Of a DNA stretch of 64,000 nt, positions 36,536-45,230 are shown one piece after another. Position 1 is the first letter of the stretch; each line of letters opens with the position of its first letter. The stretch comes from Bifidobacterium eulemuris (lineage in GTDB: Bacteria; Actinomycetota; Actinomycetes; Actinomycetales; Bifidobacteriaceae), in NCBI RefSeq assembly GCF_014898155.1, contig NZ_CP062938.1, positions 2,046,001-2,110,000 of the forward strand, read 5' to 3'. The notes under the pieces were generated by a model. It was not told the DNA's origin and searched no databases. It worked only from the letters and a program-made list of their open reading frames with translations. A program made the translations under genes and the position numbers.

Positions 36536-37237
36536 CTACGCCGCCGGTCCGTCGCCATCTCCAGACCGCTGCGTTTCTTCGCCGATGTGCGATTCGGTCG
36601 ATCCGAGGAACGCCGCGTAGCCTTCGGTGAGTTGGTCGATGAGTTCGTCGGTGAACAGCGGCACGCCGAGCGAATCGCACATCAGGGCGAGCGCTTTGAC
36701 GCGATGCCGCAGTTCGGCCTGCGTGCCCGGGTAGAACGTCGGCGCCAGCCAGTAGTTGGTGAGCAGCGAGATGATCTCCGCCGCCTCGCGAGGATAGTCG
36801 GTGGTGATCGAGCCGTCCTCGATTCCCGCGTCGATCAGTTCGAGGAACATGTCGGCCACGATGGTGCGCCACGCTTTGAGGTTGGCGGCCAGTGTCGTGG
36901 GGTCTTCCAGAGTGGGGTAGGCTTCGCCCATCAGTTGCATATGCGGCATGTCCGTCACCGAGTTGGCGATCAGCGCGCGCATTTTGTGCAGGCCGTCCAG
37001 CGAGTCGTCATTGCGGATGGGGGAGGCCTTCATGCGCTGGCCGTCCTCTTCGCACAAGGCGTCGAGAATCGCCTCTTTGGAGGCGAAATGGTGGTATATC
37101 GCGCCTTTGGAGAGGTCTCCGAGCTCATCGAGGATGTCGCGCATGGTGGTGTGCTCGTAGCCCTTGGTGAAGAACAGCTTCTGCGCGGCGTCGAGAATAC
37201 GGCGACGTGTGACTTCGGGGTGCGCGTTGCGTGCCAT
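36536..37237 (-). CDS. TetR-family transcriptional regulator
   Basis: A 233-residue regulator with the N-terminal TetR helix-turn-helix: VTRRRILDAAQKLFFTKGYEHTTMRDI, then LSKGAIYHHFASKEAIL, about residues 8-60. The C-terminal region is the all-helical ligand and dimerisation domain, ending with a disordered acidic tail. It sits upstream of an MFS exporter on the same strand with 136 bp between them, and an identical half-site palindrome stands before each gene. It is therefore probably an autorepressor that also represses the exporter until a drug-like ligand binds. The ATG at 37237 has AAGGAGA; an upstream ATG would add 11 residues. Confidence 0.9.
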   Translation of the reverse strand: MARNAHPEVTRRRILDAAQKLFFTKGYEHTTMRDILDELGDLSKGAIYHHFASKEAILDALCEEDGQRMKASPIRNDDSLDGLHKMRALIANSVTDMPHMQLMGEAYPTLEDPTTLAANLKAWRTIVADMFLELIDAGIEDGSITTDYPREAAEIISLLTNYWLAPTFYPGTQAELRHRVKALALMCDSLGVPLFTDELIDQLTEGYAAFLGSTESHIGEETQRSGDGDGPAA

Positions 37238-37287
37238 ATGCCTCGTCTCCTTACGACATTTCACCGCCACCGGCGGCTGATGCTATT

Positions 37288-37312
37288 ATACATACCGCCG
37301 GTCGGTATGTAT
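37288..37312. promoter_or_regulatory. TetR-family operator before the regulator gene
   Basis: A perfect 10-bp inverted repeat, ATACATACCG-CCGGT-CGGTATGTAT, 50 bp upstream of the tetR-family start. The core CATACCG-N5-CGGTATG is shared with the exporter site. It overlaps a TATTATAC stretch that may be the -10 box. Confidence 0.87.
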
Positions 37313-37397
37313 GTCGTGTGTCCCTTAGAAACGCGCGTTCGTCCATGTTGAAACCCGGCCGGTCCGTCGTGTCGCTTGTCTCGGTAGACTGGGGAGA

Positions 37398-39224
37398 ATG
37401 AGTCCTGAAGCGTTAAGTGCACTGATTTCCACGATTGCCCACAACCTGGTCGCCGCCGGACAGGCCGGCCAGCTCACCGACGACCTCATCCCCCCGGTCG
37501 ACAAGCTCGCCGTCATGCGCCCCAAGGATCGCGCGCACGGCGACTGGGCCTCCAACATCGCCATGCAGCTGGCCAAAAAAGCCGGCATGAAACCCCATGA
37601 TCTGGCCGAACTGTTCGCCGCCGAACTGACCGCCGACCCCGGCATCAAGTCCGTCGAGGTGGCCGGCCCCGGCTTCATCAACATCACCCTCGACTCCGCC
37701 TCGGCCGCCGCCGTGGTGGATTCCGTGCTCGAGGCCGGCCAGGCCTTCGGCAAAAACGACCATCTGGGCGGCGAGACGCTCAACCTTGAGTTCGTCTCCG
37801 CCAACCCCACCGGCCCGATCCACATCGGCGGCACCCGCTGGGCGGCCGTCGGCGATTCGATGGCCCGCGTGCTCGAAGCCAACGGTGCCAAGGTCGTGCG
37901 CGAATACTACTTCAACGACCACGGCGAGCAGATCAACCGCTTCGCCAAGTCGCTGGTCGCCGCCTGGGCGCACGACAACGACCTCGGCGCGCTCGGCTAC
38001 AACACCGAAACCCCCGGCGACGGTTACAAGGGCGCCTACATCAACGAGATCGCCGCCCGTGTGCAGGAGGAGGCCAAGGCCGACGGCGTGGAGCTCACCG
38101 CGCTTGAGCACAGCGACGGCGGCTTGGACGACGACGGCCTGCCCGTCGGCGAGGGCGACTCCGCCCTGCGTGAGGAGTTCCGCAAGCGCGCCGTGCCGAT
38201 GATGTTCGACGAGATCCGCAAGTCCATGAAGGACTTCCGCGTGCGTTTCGACGTGTGGTTCCACGAGAACAGCCTGTATGAGGCCGGCGAGGTGGAGCGC
38301 GCCATCGACGACCTGCGCGAGCGTGGCGACATCTACGAGAAGGACGGCGCCACCTGGTTCGAATCCACCAAGCACGGCGACGACAAGGACCGCGTGATTC
38401 TGAAATCCAACGGCGAATACGCCTACTTCGCCGCCGACATCGCCTACTACCGCAACAAGCGCAAGCGTGAGAACGATCCGGCCGACGTGGCGATCTACAT
38501 GCTCGGCGCCGACCACCACGGCTACATCGGCCGTATGATGGCCATGTGCGCCGCCTTCGGCGACGAGCCGGGCAAGAACATGCAGATCCTCATCGGCCAG
38601 CTCGTCAACGTGATGAAGGACGGCAAGGCCGTGCGCATGTCCAAGCGCGCCGGCAACGTCGTGACCCTGGACGACCTCGTCGAGGCCGTCGGTGTGGACG
38701 CCGCCCGCTACTCGCTGGCCCGCACCGACTACAACTCGCCGGTCGACATCGACCTGAACCTGCTCGCCAGCCACACCAACGAAAACCCGGTGTACTACGT
38801 GCAGTACGCGCACGCCCGCTCCTGCAACGTGGACCGCAACGCGGCCGCCGCCGGCGTGAGCGCCGACGTGGCCGACCTGTCCCTGCTCGACACCGAAGCC
38901 GACGGCGAGGTGCTCGCCGCGCTCGCCCAATGGCCCGCCGTGCTGCGCGAAGCCGGCGACAAGCGCGCCCCGCACCGCGTGGCCCACTATCTCGAGGATC
39001 TGGCCGCCGCCTACCACAAGTGGTACAACGTCGAGCGTGTCGTGCCGATGGCCCTGACCGAACCCGAGGAACGCCTGGCCGAGGCCGAACGCGAGACGCT
39101 GCGCATCGCCAAGAACCCCGAACCGGCCCGCGCCGCCGCCCGACTCAAGCTCAACGACGCGGTCCAGACCGTCATCGCGGCCGGGCTTGATCTGCTCGGC
39201 GTCGAAGCGCCGGAGAAGATGTGA
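37398..39224 (+). CDS. argS: Arginine--tRNA ligase
   Basis: A 608-residue class I synthetase charging tRNA-Arg. The N-terminal arginyl-specific domain covers about residues 1-120; the HIGH motif appears as NPTGPIHIGG near 134-142; the KMSKS motif as RMSKRAG near 413-419; the C-terminal DALR-type anticodon-binding domain ends the protein. The length is normal. The ATG follows a GGGGAGA only a few bases upstream, a tight spacing. lysA follows after 122 bp on the same strand, an order seen across actinobacteria. Confidence 0.95.
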   Translation: MSPEALSALISTIAHNLVAAGQAGQLTDDLIPPVDKLAVMRPKDRAHGDWASNIAMQLAKKAGMKPHDLAELFAAELTADPGIKSVEVAGPGFINITLDSASAAAVVDSVLEAGQAFGKNDHLGGETLNLEFVSANPTGPIHIGGTRWAAVGDSMARVLEANGAKVVREYYFNDHGEQINRFAKSLVAAWAHDNDLGALGYNTETPGDGYKGAYINEIAARVQEEAKADGVELTALEHSDGGLDDDGLPVGEGDSALREEFRKRAVPMMFDEIRKSMKDFRVRFDVWFHENSLYEAGEVERAIDDLRERGDIYEKDGATWFESTKHGDDKDRVILKSNGEYAYFAADIAYYRNKRKRENDPADVAIYMLGADHHGYIGRMMAMCAAFGDEPGKNMQILIGQLVNVMKDGKAVRMSKRAGNVVTLDDLVEAVGVDAARYSLARTDYNSPVDIDLNLLASHTNENPVYYVQYAHARSCNVDRNAAAAGVSADVADLSLLDTEADGEVLAALAQWPAVLREAGDKRAPHRVAHYLEDLAAAYHKWYNVERVVPMALTEPEERLAEAERETLRIAKNPEPARAAARLKLNDAVQTVIAAGLDLLGVEAPEKM

Positions 39225-39346
39225 CGGCGGACCACCGCCAGCCAACAACCTTCGAACGTCGCCGCGGACAACGGTCTCAACCGTCCGCGGCGATGCCGTA
39301 ATCGTCCCACTGAAGAGCGCAAGAGAACGCAGGAAGGACCGAAGAC

Positions 39347-41014
39347 ATGCCCATCACCCCCATCTGGCCCGAAGCCACAGCCGTGAACGAGAACGGCGAA
39401 CTGACTTTCCACGGCCGCACAGCCTCCGGTCTGCTTGATGAATTCGGCTCGCCGCTCTACCTCATCGACACCGACGAGGTGTCCGCCCGTGCCCGCCGCT
39501 TCGTGCGCGCCGCGGCCGACGCCTTCACCACCTCGACCACGCATGTGAGCTTCGCCGGCAAAGCGTTCCTCTCCAAAGAAATCGCGCGCATCGTCACCGA
39601 AGCGGGCATGCTCGTCGACACCTGCACCATGGGCGAGATGCGCATCGCCCTCGCCGCCGGCGTGCCCGGCCGCCGTCTCGTGCTGCACGGCAACAACAAA
39701 TCCGACGAGGAGATCGCGCTCGCCATCGAGGAGGGATTCGCGAAAATCGTGGTCGACGAGCCCGACGAGCCCGAACGCATCGCCCGCATCGCCCGTTCGC
39801 TCGGCAAACGCGCGCGCGTGATGCTGCGCGTCACCGCCGGCATCCACGCGGGCGGACACGAATACATCTCCACCGCGCATGAGGACCAGAAGTTCGGCGT
39901 GCCGCTGCTGGCCGCCGGCGCCGACGCGGGAGTGCTTGATGTGCTCGACAACCTCGCTGGAATCACGCCCGCCGTGACCAACGCGCGGCTCGCCCAGACC
40001 ACGGGTGTCGTCGCGGGTGAGGAAGCGGACGGTGCCGCAGCCGGGCAGTCCGCCGAATCGTCCGACTCCGCGCACGCCTCCCGACAGGAAGATTCGACCG
40101 CGCGGAATTCCGGCGCGCGCGAACTGCAATACGACGTGAAATACCCGTACGACCTGAGCCATGAGGAGATCCCCGAGGCCGACCGCGCCCTCGCCGCCGC
40201 CATGGAAACCGTGGCCGACGGGCCGGCGCTCGCCGTGCTCAAGGACATCCTCGCGCGGCAAGCCGATCTGGAGCTTGTTGGCATCCACTCGCATATCGGC
40301 TCCAATATCCACGAGGCCGACGCGTTCATCCAAGCCGCCAAGCGCATGATGCTGCTGCGCAAAACCTTCTACGCGACCGACGCCTACACGCTGCCCGAAG
40401 TGGACCTCGGCGGCGGCTACTCCGTGGCCTACACGGACGGCGAGGACCGTATGGACGTCGAGGCCGAGCTCAAACGTCTGGCCGAGGCCGTGCTGGCGAC
40501 GAACCGCGCGCTCGGCATGCCCATGCCGGCCGTCAGCTTCGAGCCGGGACGTTGGATCGTCGCGCCCGCGGGCGTGACGCTGTACCGCGTCGGCACCGTC
40601 AAGCATGTGCATCTGGCCGACGCGCGCGACGCCGCCGGCGAGCCGATCGACGAGCGCGTGTACGTCTCCGTCGACGGCGGCATGAGCGACAACATCCGCC
40701 CTGCCCTGTACGGCGCCGACTACACCGCGCGGCTCGCGAACCGCGCCGGATCGGCCGAGACGATGCTGGCGCGCGTGGTCGGCATGCACTGCGAATCCGG
40801 CGACATCGTCGTGCATGAGGTGCGGCTGCCCGCCGACGTGACGCGCGGCGACATCCTCGCCGTGCCGGTCACCGGCGCGTACGGCCGCACGATGGCCAGC
40901 AACTACAACCAGGCGCTGATCCCCGCCGTCGTCGCCGTCTCGCACGCCGACGCGCATGTCATGCTGCGCCGTCAAACCGTCGACGACCTGCTCGCTTTGG
41001 ACGTCAGCGAATAG
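39347..41014 (+). CDS. lysA: Diaminopimelate decarboxylase
   Basis: A 555-residue PLP enzyme making lysine from meso-diaminopimelate. PLP binds Lys72 in SFAGKAFLSK, and the other family segments are GIHSHIGSN, DLGGGYSVAY, SFEPGRWIVAPAG and MHCESGDIV. Most LysA proteins are about 420-450 residues. The extra length is mainly an insert at about residues 185-290, after KFGVPLL, with a low-complexity Ala/Ser/Asp part and a charged part. The insert falls between barrel strands and probably loops out. AGGAAGGA precedes the ATG. It lies with argS upstream and, beyond the PTS genes, hom-thrB downstream. Confidence 0.92.
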   Translation: MPITPIWPEATAVNENGELTFHGRTASGLLDEFGSPLYLIDTDEVSARARRFVRAAADAFTTSTTHVSFAGKAFLSKEIARIVTEAGMLVDTCTMGEMRIALAAGVPGRRLVLHGNNKSDEEIALAIEEGFAKIVVDEPDEPERIARIARSLGKRARVMLRVTAGIHAGGHEYISTAHEDQKFGVPLLAAGADAGVLDVLDNLAGITPAVTNARLAQTTGVVAGEEADGAAAGQSAESSDSAHASRQEDSTARNSGARELQYDVKYPYDLSHEEIPEADRALAAAMETVADGPALAVLKDILARQADLELVGIHSHIGSNIHEADAFIQAAKRMMLLRKTFYATDAYTLPEVDLGGGYSVAYTDGEDRMDVEAELKRLAEAVLATNRALGMPMPAVSFEPGRWIVAPAGVTLYRVGTVKHVHLADARDAAGEPIDERVYVSVDGGMSDNIRPALYGADYTARLANRAGSAETMLARVVGMHCESGDIVVHEVRLPADVTRGDILAVPVTGAYGRTMASNYNQALIPAVVAVSHADAHVMLRRQTVDDLLALDVSE

Positions 41015-41033
41015 ACGCGCATTTCCGTCTTCC

Positions 41034-41215
41034 GTCATCCTGAGCGGAGGGCGTAGCCCGGAGTCGAAGGATCTCAAACCTCTGAGCCGCCCCTCGTCAT
41101 CCTGAGCGGAGCGCAGCGTAGTCGAAGGATCTCACGCCCTTGGATCCAGCAAAAGCGTGAGATCCTTCGACTCCGGGCTACGCCCTCCGCTCAGGATGAC
41201 AAGAAAAAGGAGCGT
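41034..41215. repeat. Dispersed intergenic repeats, three copies with a perfect inverted pair
   Basis: Copy one (41034-41075) and the inverted copy three (41159-41200) are identical over 42 bp and can form a long perfect stem. Copy two (41096-41137) lies between them with a different centre, GCGCAGCG in place of GGCGTAGCCC. A half-copy ending at 41228 follows. This is the best example for defining the element's ends. Confidence 0.85.
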
Positions 41216-41231
41216 TCCGCTCGGGATGACG

Positions 41232-41269
41232 AAACGGGGTTCCTTCTCAACTGAGAAGGAACCCCGTTT
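41232..41269. terminator. Bidirectional terminator between lysA and PTS EIIA
   Basis: A perfect 18-bp inverted repeat, AAACGGGGTTCCTTCTCA and its complement, with a 2-nt centre. A-rich and T-rich ends let it act on both converging transcripts. Confidence 0.85.
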
Positions 41270-41318
41270 CGTATGGAAGCAGGTTTTCGCTGGGAGTAGG
41301 TCTCGCAGCGAGACGCGG

Positions 41319-41840
41319 CTACTTGGTGGTCATCGTGCCTAGCGCGGCGCCGGCGGTGGTGTCGCCGGACGTGGTGAGGTCGAGCACGGCGATGGCGTCC
41401 GGATTGGTGAACACCACGATCACGTCGGTGGGCTTGCCGGCGGCCTTCACCGCCTCGAGGTCGACCTTCTCGACGGGCTCTCCGGCGGCGACCGTCTGCC
41501 CTTGGGAGACCAGCATCTCGAACGGCGCGCCGCCCAGCTGCACGGTGTCGACGCCGATATGCACCAGCACTTCGACTCCACTGGGGGTGGTGATGCCCAC
41601 GGCGTGCTTGGCGTCCGCCACGGTGGTCACCGTGCCGGCGACCGGAGCGAGCACCGTGCCCGAGGTCGGCACGACGGCGAAACCATCGCCGAGAATCTTG
41701 GCGGCGAAGGTCTCGTCAGGCACTTCGGTGACGGGCTTGAGCGCGCCGTCGGTGGGAGCGACGACCGGCTCGCCGGCGGGAGTCGCCGGGGTTTCGGGCG
41801 CGTCGTCGCGGTGAAACAGGGAAGAGAATAAGCCGGCCAT
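41319..41840 (-). CDS. PTS EIIA component, glucose type
   Basis: A 173-residue soluble phosphocarrier of the phosphotransferase system. Two histidines of the EIIA-Glc active site are present: His79 in DAKHAVGI and the phosphorylated His94 in VLVHIGVDTV. The fold-typical SGTVLAPVAGTV segment precedes them. It receives phosphate from HPr and passes it to the EIIB domain encoded by the upstream gene on the same strand. The N-terminal 25 residues are a Pro/Ala/Thr-rich tail. AAAGGACC lies upstream of the ATG. It is probably co-transcribed with the EIICB gene, 118 bp upstream. Confidence 0.9.
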   Translation of the reverse strand: MAGLFSSLFHRDDAPETPATPAGEPVVAPTDGALKPVTEVPDETFAAKILGDGFAVVPTSGTVLAPVAGTVTTVADAKHAVGITTPSGVEVLVHIGVDTVQLGGAPFEMLVSQGQTVAAGEPVEKVDLEAVKAAGKPTDVIVVFTNPDAIAVLDLTTSGDTTAGAALGTMTTK

Positions 41841-41958
41841 AAATCAAGGTCCTTTCGGCTGTGTTCGTGTGGATTGATGGATTGAAAATAATTCCGCGGC
41901 CGGGCGAATCGGATATGAAATCCGCTCGGCCCGGCCGCGGAGACTGAACCTATCTCAC

Positions 41959-43515
41959 TCAGGCTTTCTGATGGATCTCCTCCATGGCGTCGGCCACGGC
42001 CTGCACCTGGGTGCCGACCACAACCTGGATGTTCTTCGCGTCAAGCACCTTGACGCCCGGAACACCGGCCTTGCGGATGGCGTCGAGATCAACCTTCGAA
42101 GTGTCGTGCACGCCCATGCGCAGACGGGTCACGCAGTTCTCGATGTCCACGATGTTCTCCTTGCCGCCGAGGGCGGTGTAGAGCGTGTTGGCGAGAGCGA
42201 CATGCTTGTCTCCGGCGGGAGCGGCGGCCTTCTTGTCTTCGGCGCCGGTGTCCATGATGCCGGCCACGGCGGCGGTCGCCGCGTCATCGTCATCGCCACG
42301 GCCCGGGGTCTTCATGTCGAACTTCTTGATCAGGAAGGTGAACAGGAAGTAGTAGATGATCGCGAAGACCACACCCTGCAGAATCAACATCCACGGCATG
42401 TTCGCCTGCGGCACGCGCAGGGACAGGAACCAGTCGATGAAGCCCGCGGAGAAGTTGAAGCCTGCGATCCACTGGAAGGAGGCGGCGATGAACACCGACA
42501 GGGCGGTGAGCAGCGCGTGCACCACGTACAGCGGGAAGGCGGCGAACATGAAGGAGAATTCGAGCGGCTCGGTCACACCGGTGAGGAAGGCGGCGAGACC
42601 GCCTGCCAGCATCAGGGAGCCGACGGCCTTCTTGTTCTCGGGCTTGGCGCAACGGTAGATGGCGAACGCGCCAGCGGGCAGACCGAACATCATGATCGGG
42701 AAGAAGCCGGCCTGATACATGCCGGTGACGTACACGCCCCACGGATGGAAGCCGCCGGTGGCGAGGGCCGCCGGGGTGGCGCCGTCAAGGCCGCCAACGC
42801 CGTTCCAGAACTTGGTGATATCGTCGATGCCGGCCAGGTTGAACCAGAACACGTTGTTCAGTGCGTGGTGCAGACCGGTGGGGATAAGCAGACGGTTGAA
42901 GAACGCGTAGATGGCGGCGCCCACGGCACCCATGCCCATCAGGGACTCGCCGAACCAGACCAGGCCGTTGTAGACGACCGGCCACACGAACAGCAGGATG
43001 AGCGAGATGACCGACATGATCGCGGCGGTCAGGATCGGCACGCAGCGGCGGCCGGAGAAGAACGCCAGGAAGTCGGGCAGTTTCGTCTTGCCGAACCTGT
43101 TGTAGAGCGCGCCGGCCACGCAGCCGACCATGATGCCGAAGAACACGTTCTTGTTGCCGATGGCGCCGGCGGCGAAAGCCGGGTTCTCAGTGGCGACGGT
43201 TTCGGCGTCGAAGCCGAGGAACATGCTCGCGGAGCCCATGATCGTGGTGACGGTCATGAAGCCGACGAGACCGGAAAGCGCGGAAGCGCCGTCCTTATCG
43301 CGGGCCATGCCGATGGCGACGCCAACGGCGAACAGCAGACCCAGATTATCGAGGATCGCGGAGCCCGTCTTGCACAGATACGCGGCGACGACGTTATTGC
43401 CGCCCCATCCGCTCGGGTCGATCCAGTAACCGATGCCCAGGAAGAGTGCAGCCGCAGGCAGGCACGCAACGGGCAGCATAAGCGCGCGACCAAGCCGCTG
43501 AACGTATGCTTTCAT
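41959..43515 (-). CDS. PTS EIICB component, glucose/N-acetylglucosamine type
   Basis: A 518-residue sugar transporter. About ten membrane helices form the EIIC domain, starting LGRALMLPVACLPAAAL, with the substrate-site segments IPTGLHHALNN and TGVTEPLEFSFMF. After an acidic Ala-rich linker the EIIB domain carries its phosphorylated Cys461 in IENCVTRLR. This matches the glucose/GlcNAc/maltose family; the exact sugar is uncertain. The ATG at 43515 has GGGAGGA upstream, while the longer open frame upstream lacks family features. It works with the adjacent EIIA. The pair interrupts an otherwise collinear lysA and hom-thrB region. Confidence 0.9.
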   Translation of the reverse strand: MKAYVQRLGRALMLPVACLPAAALFLGIGYWIDPSGWGGNNVVAAYLCKTGSAILDNLGLLFAVGVAIGMARDKDGASALSGLVGFMTVTTIMGSASMFLGFDAETVATENPAFAAGAIGNKNVFFGIMVGCVAGALYNRFGKTKLPDFLAFFSGRRCVPILTAAIMSVISLILLFVWPVVYNGLVWFGESLMGMGAVGAAIYAFFNRLLIPTGLHHALNNVFWFNLAGIDDITKFWNGVGGLDGATPAALATGGFHPWGVYVTGMYQAGFFPIMMFGLPAGAFAIYRCAKPENKKAVGSLMLAGGLAAFLTGVTEPLEFSFMFAAFPLYVVHALLTALSVFIAASFQWIAGFNFSAGFIDWFLSLRVPQANMPWMLILQGVVFAIIYYFLFTFLIKKFDMKTPGRGDDDDAATAAVAGIMDTGAEDKKAAAPAGDKHVALANTLYTALGGKENIVDIENCVTRLRMGVHDTSKVDLDAIRKAGVPGVKVLDAKNIQVVVGTQVQAVADAMEEIHQKA

Positions 43516-43867
43516 TCCTAATCCTCCCTCTTGAGGGTTGTGAGCGGTGAATTGTTCTCGCATGACCTTTCTCTCTGTCCGCCGCGTCTCCTCCGCCTTT
43601 GGATTCAACGGACGGGCGTGCCAAGCAGCACCGCTTCAATTGACCATGGTACGACAAGAAAAGTGTCGTGTCATCCAATTCGTTAAGAATCTTTCCATTT
43701 TCTGTTCCGTGCGGGCAACCCATTGAGCCGCTTAGCGCAACGGGGAGTTGGGCTTTGGGGTTCCGCACAGCGATCTTGTATTTTTGTTAGCGATGTTATC
43801 GCGCGGCGTGTCGGATTCGGAACGTAGAATGGCCCAGGTAATCGCCGGATGCGAAGGAAGGACCCCT
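43516..43867. promoter_or_regulatory. Divergent intergenic region between PTS genes and hom
   Basis: This 352-bp region should hold promoters for both directions. The one visible structure is a short hairpin, ACGACA-AGAAAAG-TGTCGT (43651-43669), on the PTS leader side. It could be an attenuator or antiterminator target, but no LicT-type gene is in the window. No convincing small gene is seen. Confidence 0.4.
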
Positions 43868-45184
43868 GTGGCATTTGAGAACGAAACCCCGATCCGCGTA
43901 GGACTGCTCGGCGCCGGCACCGTCGGCTCGCAGACCGCCCGCCTTATCGTCGAACAGCGCGACGAGCTCGCGGCCCGCATTGGGCGCCCGATCGAGCTGA
44001 CCGGAGTCGCCTGCCTCGACCCGGCGGAAACCGACCCCTTCCCGTGGATCGACAAATCCGTCGTCACCACCGACACCATGCATGTGGCGACCAATTCCGA
44101 CATCGTCATCGAGCTGATCGGTGGCACCAACGTGGCCCGCACCTTCGTGCTCGCCGCCATCGAATCCGGCGCGTCCGTCGTGACCGCCAACAAGGCGCTG
44201 CTCGCCAAATACGGCCCGGAGATCTACGCCGCGGCCGAAGCCAAGGGCGTCGACATCTACTTCGAGGCGTCCGTGGGCGGCGCGATCCCGTTCCTGCGCC
44301 CCCTGCGCGAATCCCTTGTGGGCGACACGGTGACCAGCATGCTCGGCATCGTCAACGGCACCACCAACTACATCCTCGACGAGATGACCACCAAGGGTCT
44401 GCAGTTCGACGACGTACTTAAGGACGCCCAGGCCAAGGGCTACGCCGAAGCCGATCCGACCGGCGACATCGAAGGCTATGACGCCGCCAACAAGGCCGCC
44501 ATCATGGCCACGCTCGGCTTCCACACCGCTGTGGGCATCGACGATGTGACCGTCGAGGGCATCACCAAGATCACCGCCGACGACATCGCCGCCGCCACCG
44601 CCGAAGGCAAGGTCATCAAGCTGCTCGCCGTGGTCGAGAACGGCGAGGCCGGCGTCTCCGCGCGCGTCTACCCGGCGCTGATCGACGAATCGCATCCGCT
44701 CGCCTCCGTGCACGGCTCCTTCAACGCCGTGTTCGTCAAGGCCGAGGCCGCCGACGACCTGATGTTCTACGGTCGCGGCGCGGGCGGTGCCCCCACCGCC
44801 TCCGCCGTGGTGGGCGACGTGGTCACCGTGGCGCGCCATATCGCCGCAGGCACCACCGGACCGTCCATCCCGCTGTACAAGGATCTGCCCAAGGCGCCGA
44901 TCAACGCCTCCAAGGCGGCCTTCGCCGTGCGCTTCCTCATCCACGACAAGCCGGGCGTGCTCGCCGCGATCGCCAAGGAATTCGCCGACCACGGCGTGTC
45001 CATCAACGGCGTGAACCAGGATCTGAAACCCACCATGACCGATCCGGGCTACGACGGCGAAATCCAGCAGCTGCGTCTGGTGACGCATCTGACCGACGAG
45101 GTGACGCTGCGCGAAACCGTGCAGGCCGTCTGCCAGCTCGACTGCGTGACCGGCGAACCGTCGATCCTGCGCGTGATGGACTGA
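43868..45184 (+). CDS. hom: Homoserine dehydrogenase
   Basis: A 438-residue enzyme that reduces aspartate semialdehyde to homoserine for threonine and methionine synthesis. The NAD(P)-binding GLLGAGTVG is at residues 12-20, VVTANKALL follows, and the homoserine dehydrogenase signature covers the stretch around GYAEADPTGDIEGYDAANK. A C-terminal ACT domain (KPGVLAAIAKEFADHGVSI) probably senses threonine. I chose the GTG at 43868 because GAAGGAAGGACC lies just upstream and it gives a normal N-terminus; upstream in-frame starts would add up to 40 residues. It forms an operon with thrB, 46 bp downstream. Confidence 0.93.
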   Translation: MAFENETPIRVGLLGAGTVGSQTARLIVEQRDELAARIGRPIELTGVACLDPAETDPFPWIDKSVVTTDTMHVATNSDIVIELIGGTNVARTFVLAAIESGASVVTANKALLAKYGPEIYAAAEAKGVDIYFEASVGGAIPFLRPLRESLVGDTVTSMLGIVNGTTNYILDEMTTKGLQFDDVLKDAQAKGYAEADPTGDIEGYDAANKAAIMATLGFHTAVGIDDVTVEGITKITADDIAAATAEGKVIKLLAVVENGEAGVSARVYPALIDESHPLASVHGSFNAVFVKAEAADDLMFYGRGAGGAPTASAVVGDVVTVARHIAAGTTGPSIPLYKDLPKAPINASKAAFAVRFLIHDKPGVLAAIAKEFADHGVSINGVNQDLKPTMTDPGYDGEIQQLRLVTHLTDEVTLRETVQAVCQLDCVTGEPSILRVMD

Positions 45185-45230
45185 TCGCTCGACATCGGAC
45201 AATCGACAACAAACGCGGCAGGAGAGACCA

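Noticed and set aside
43516..43867. An RNA antiterminator target (RAT) before the PTS gene
   Set aside because: Only a 6-bp hairpin is visible and no LicT-type antiterminator gene is in the window.
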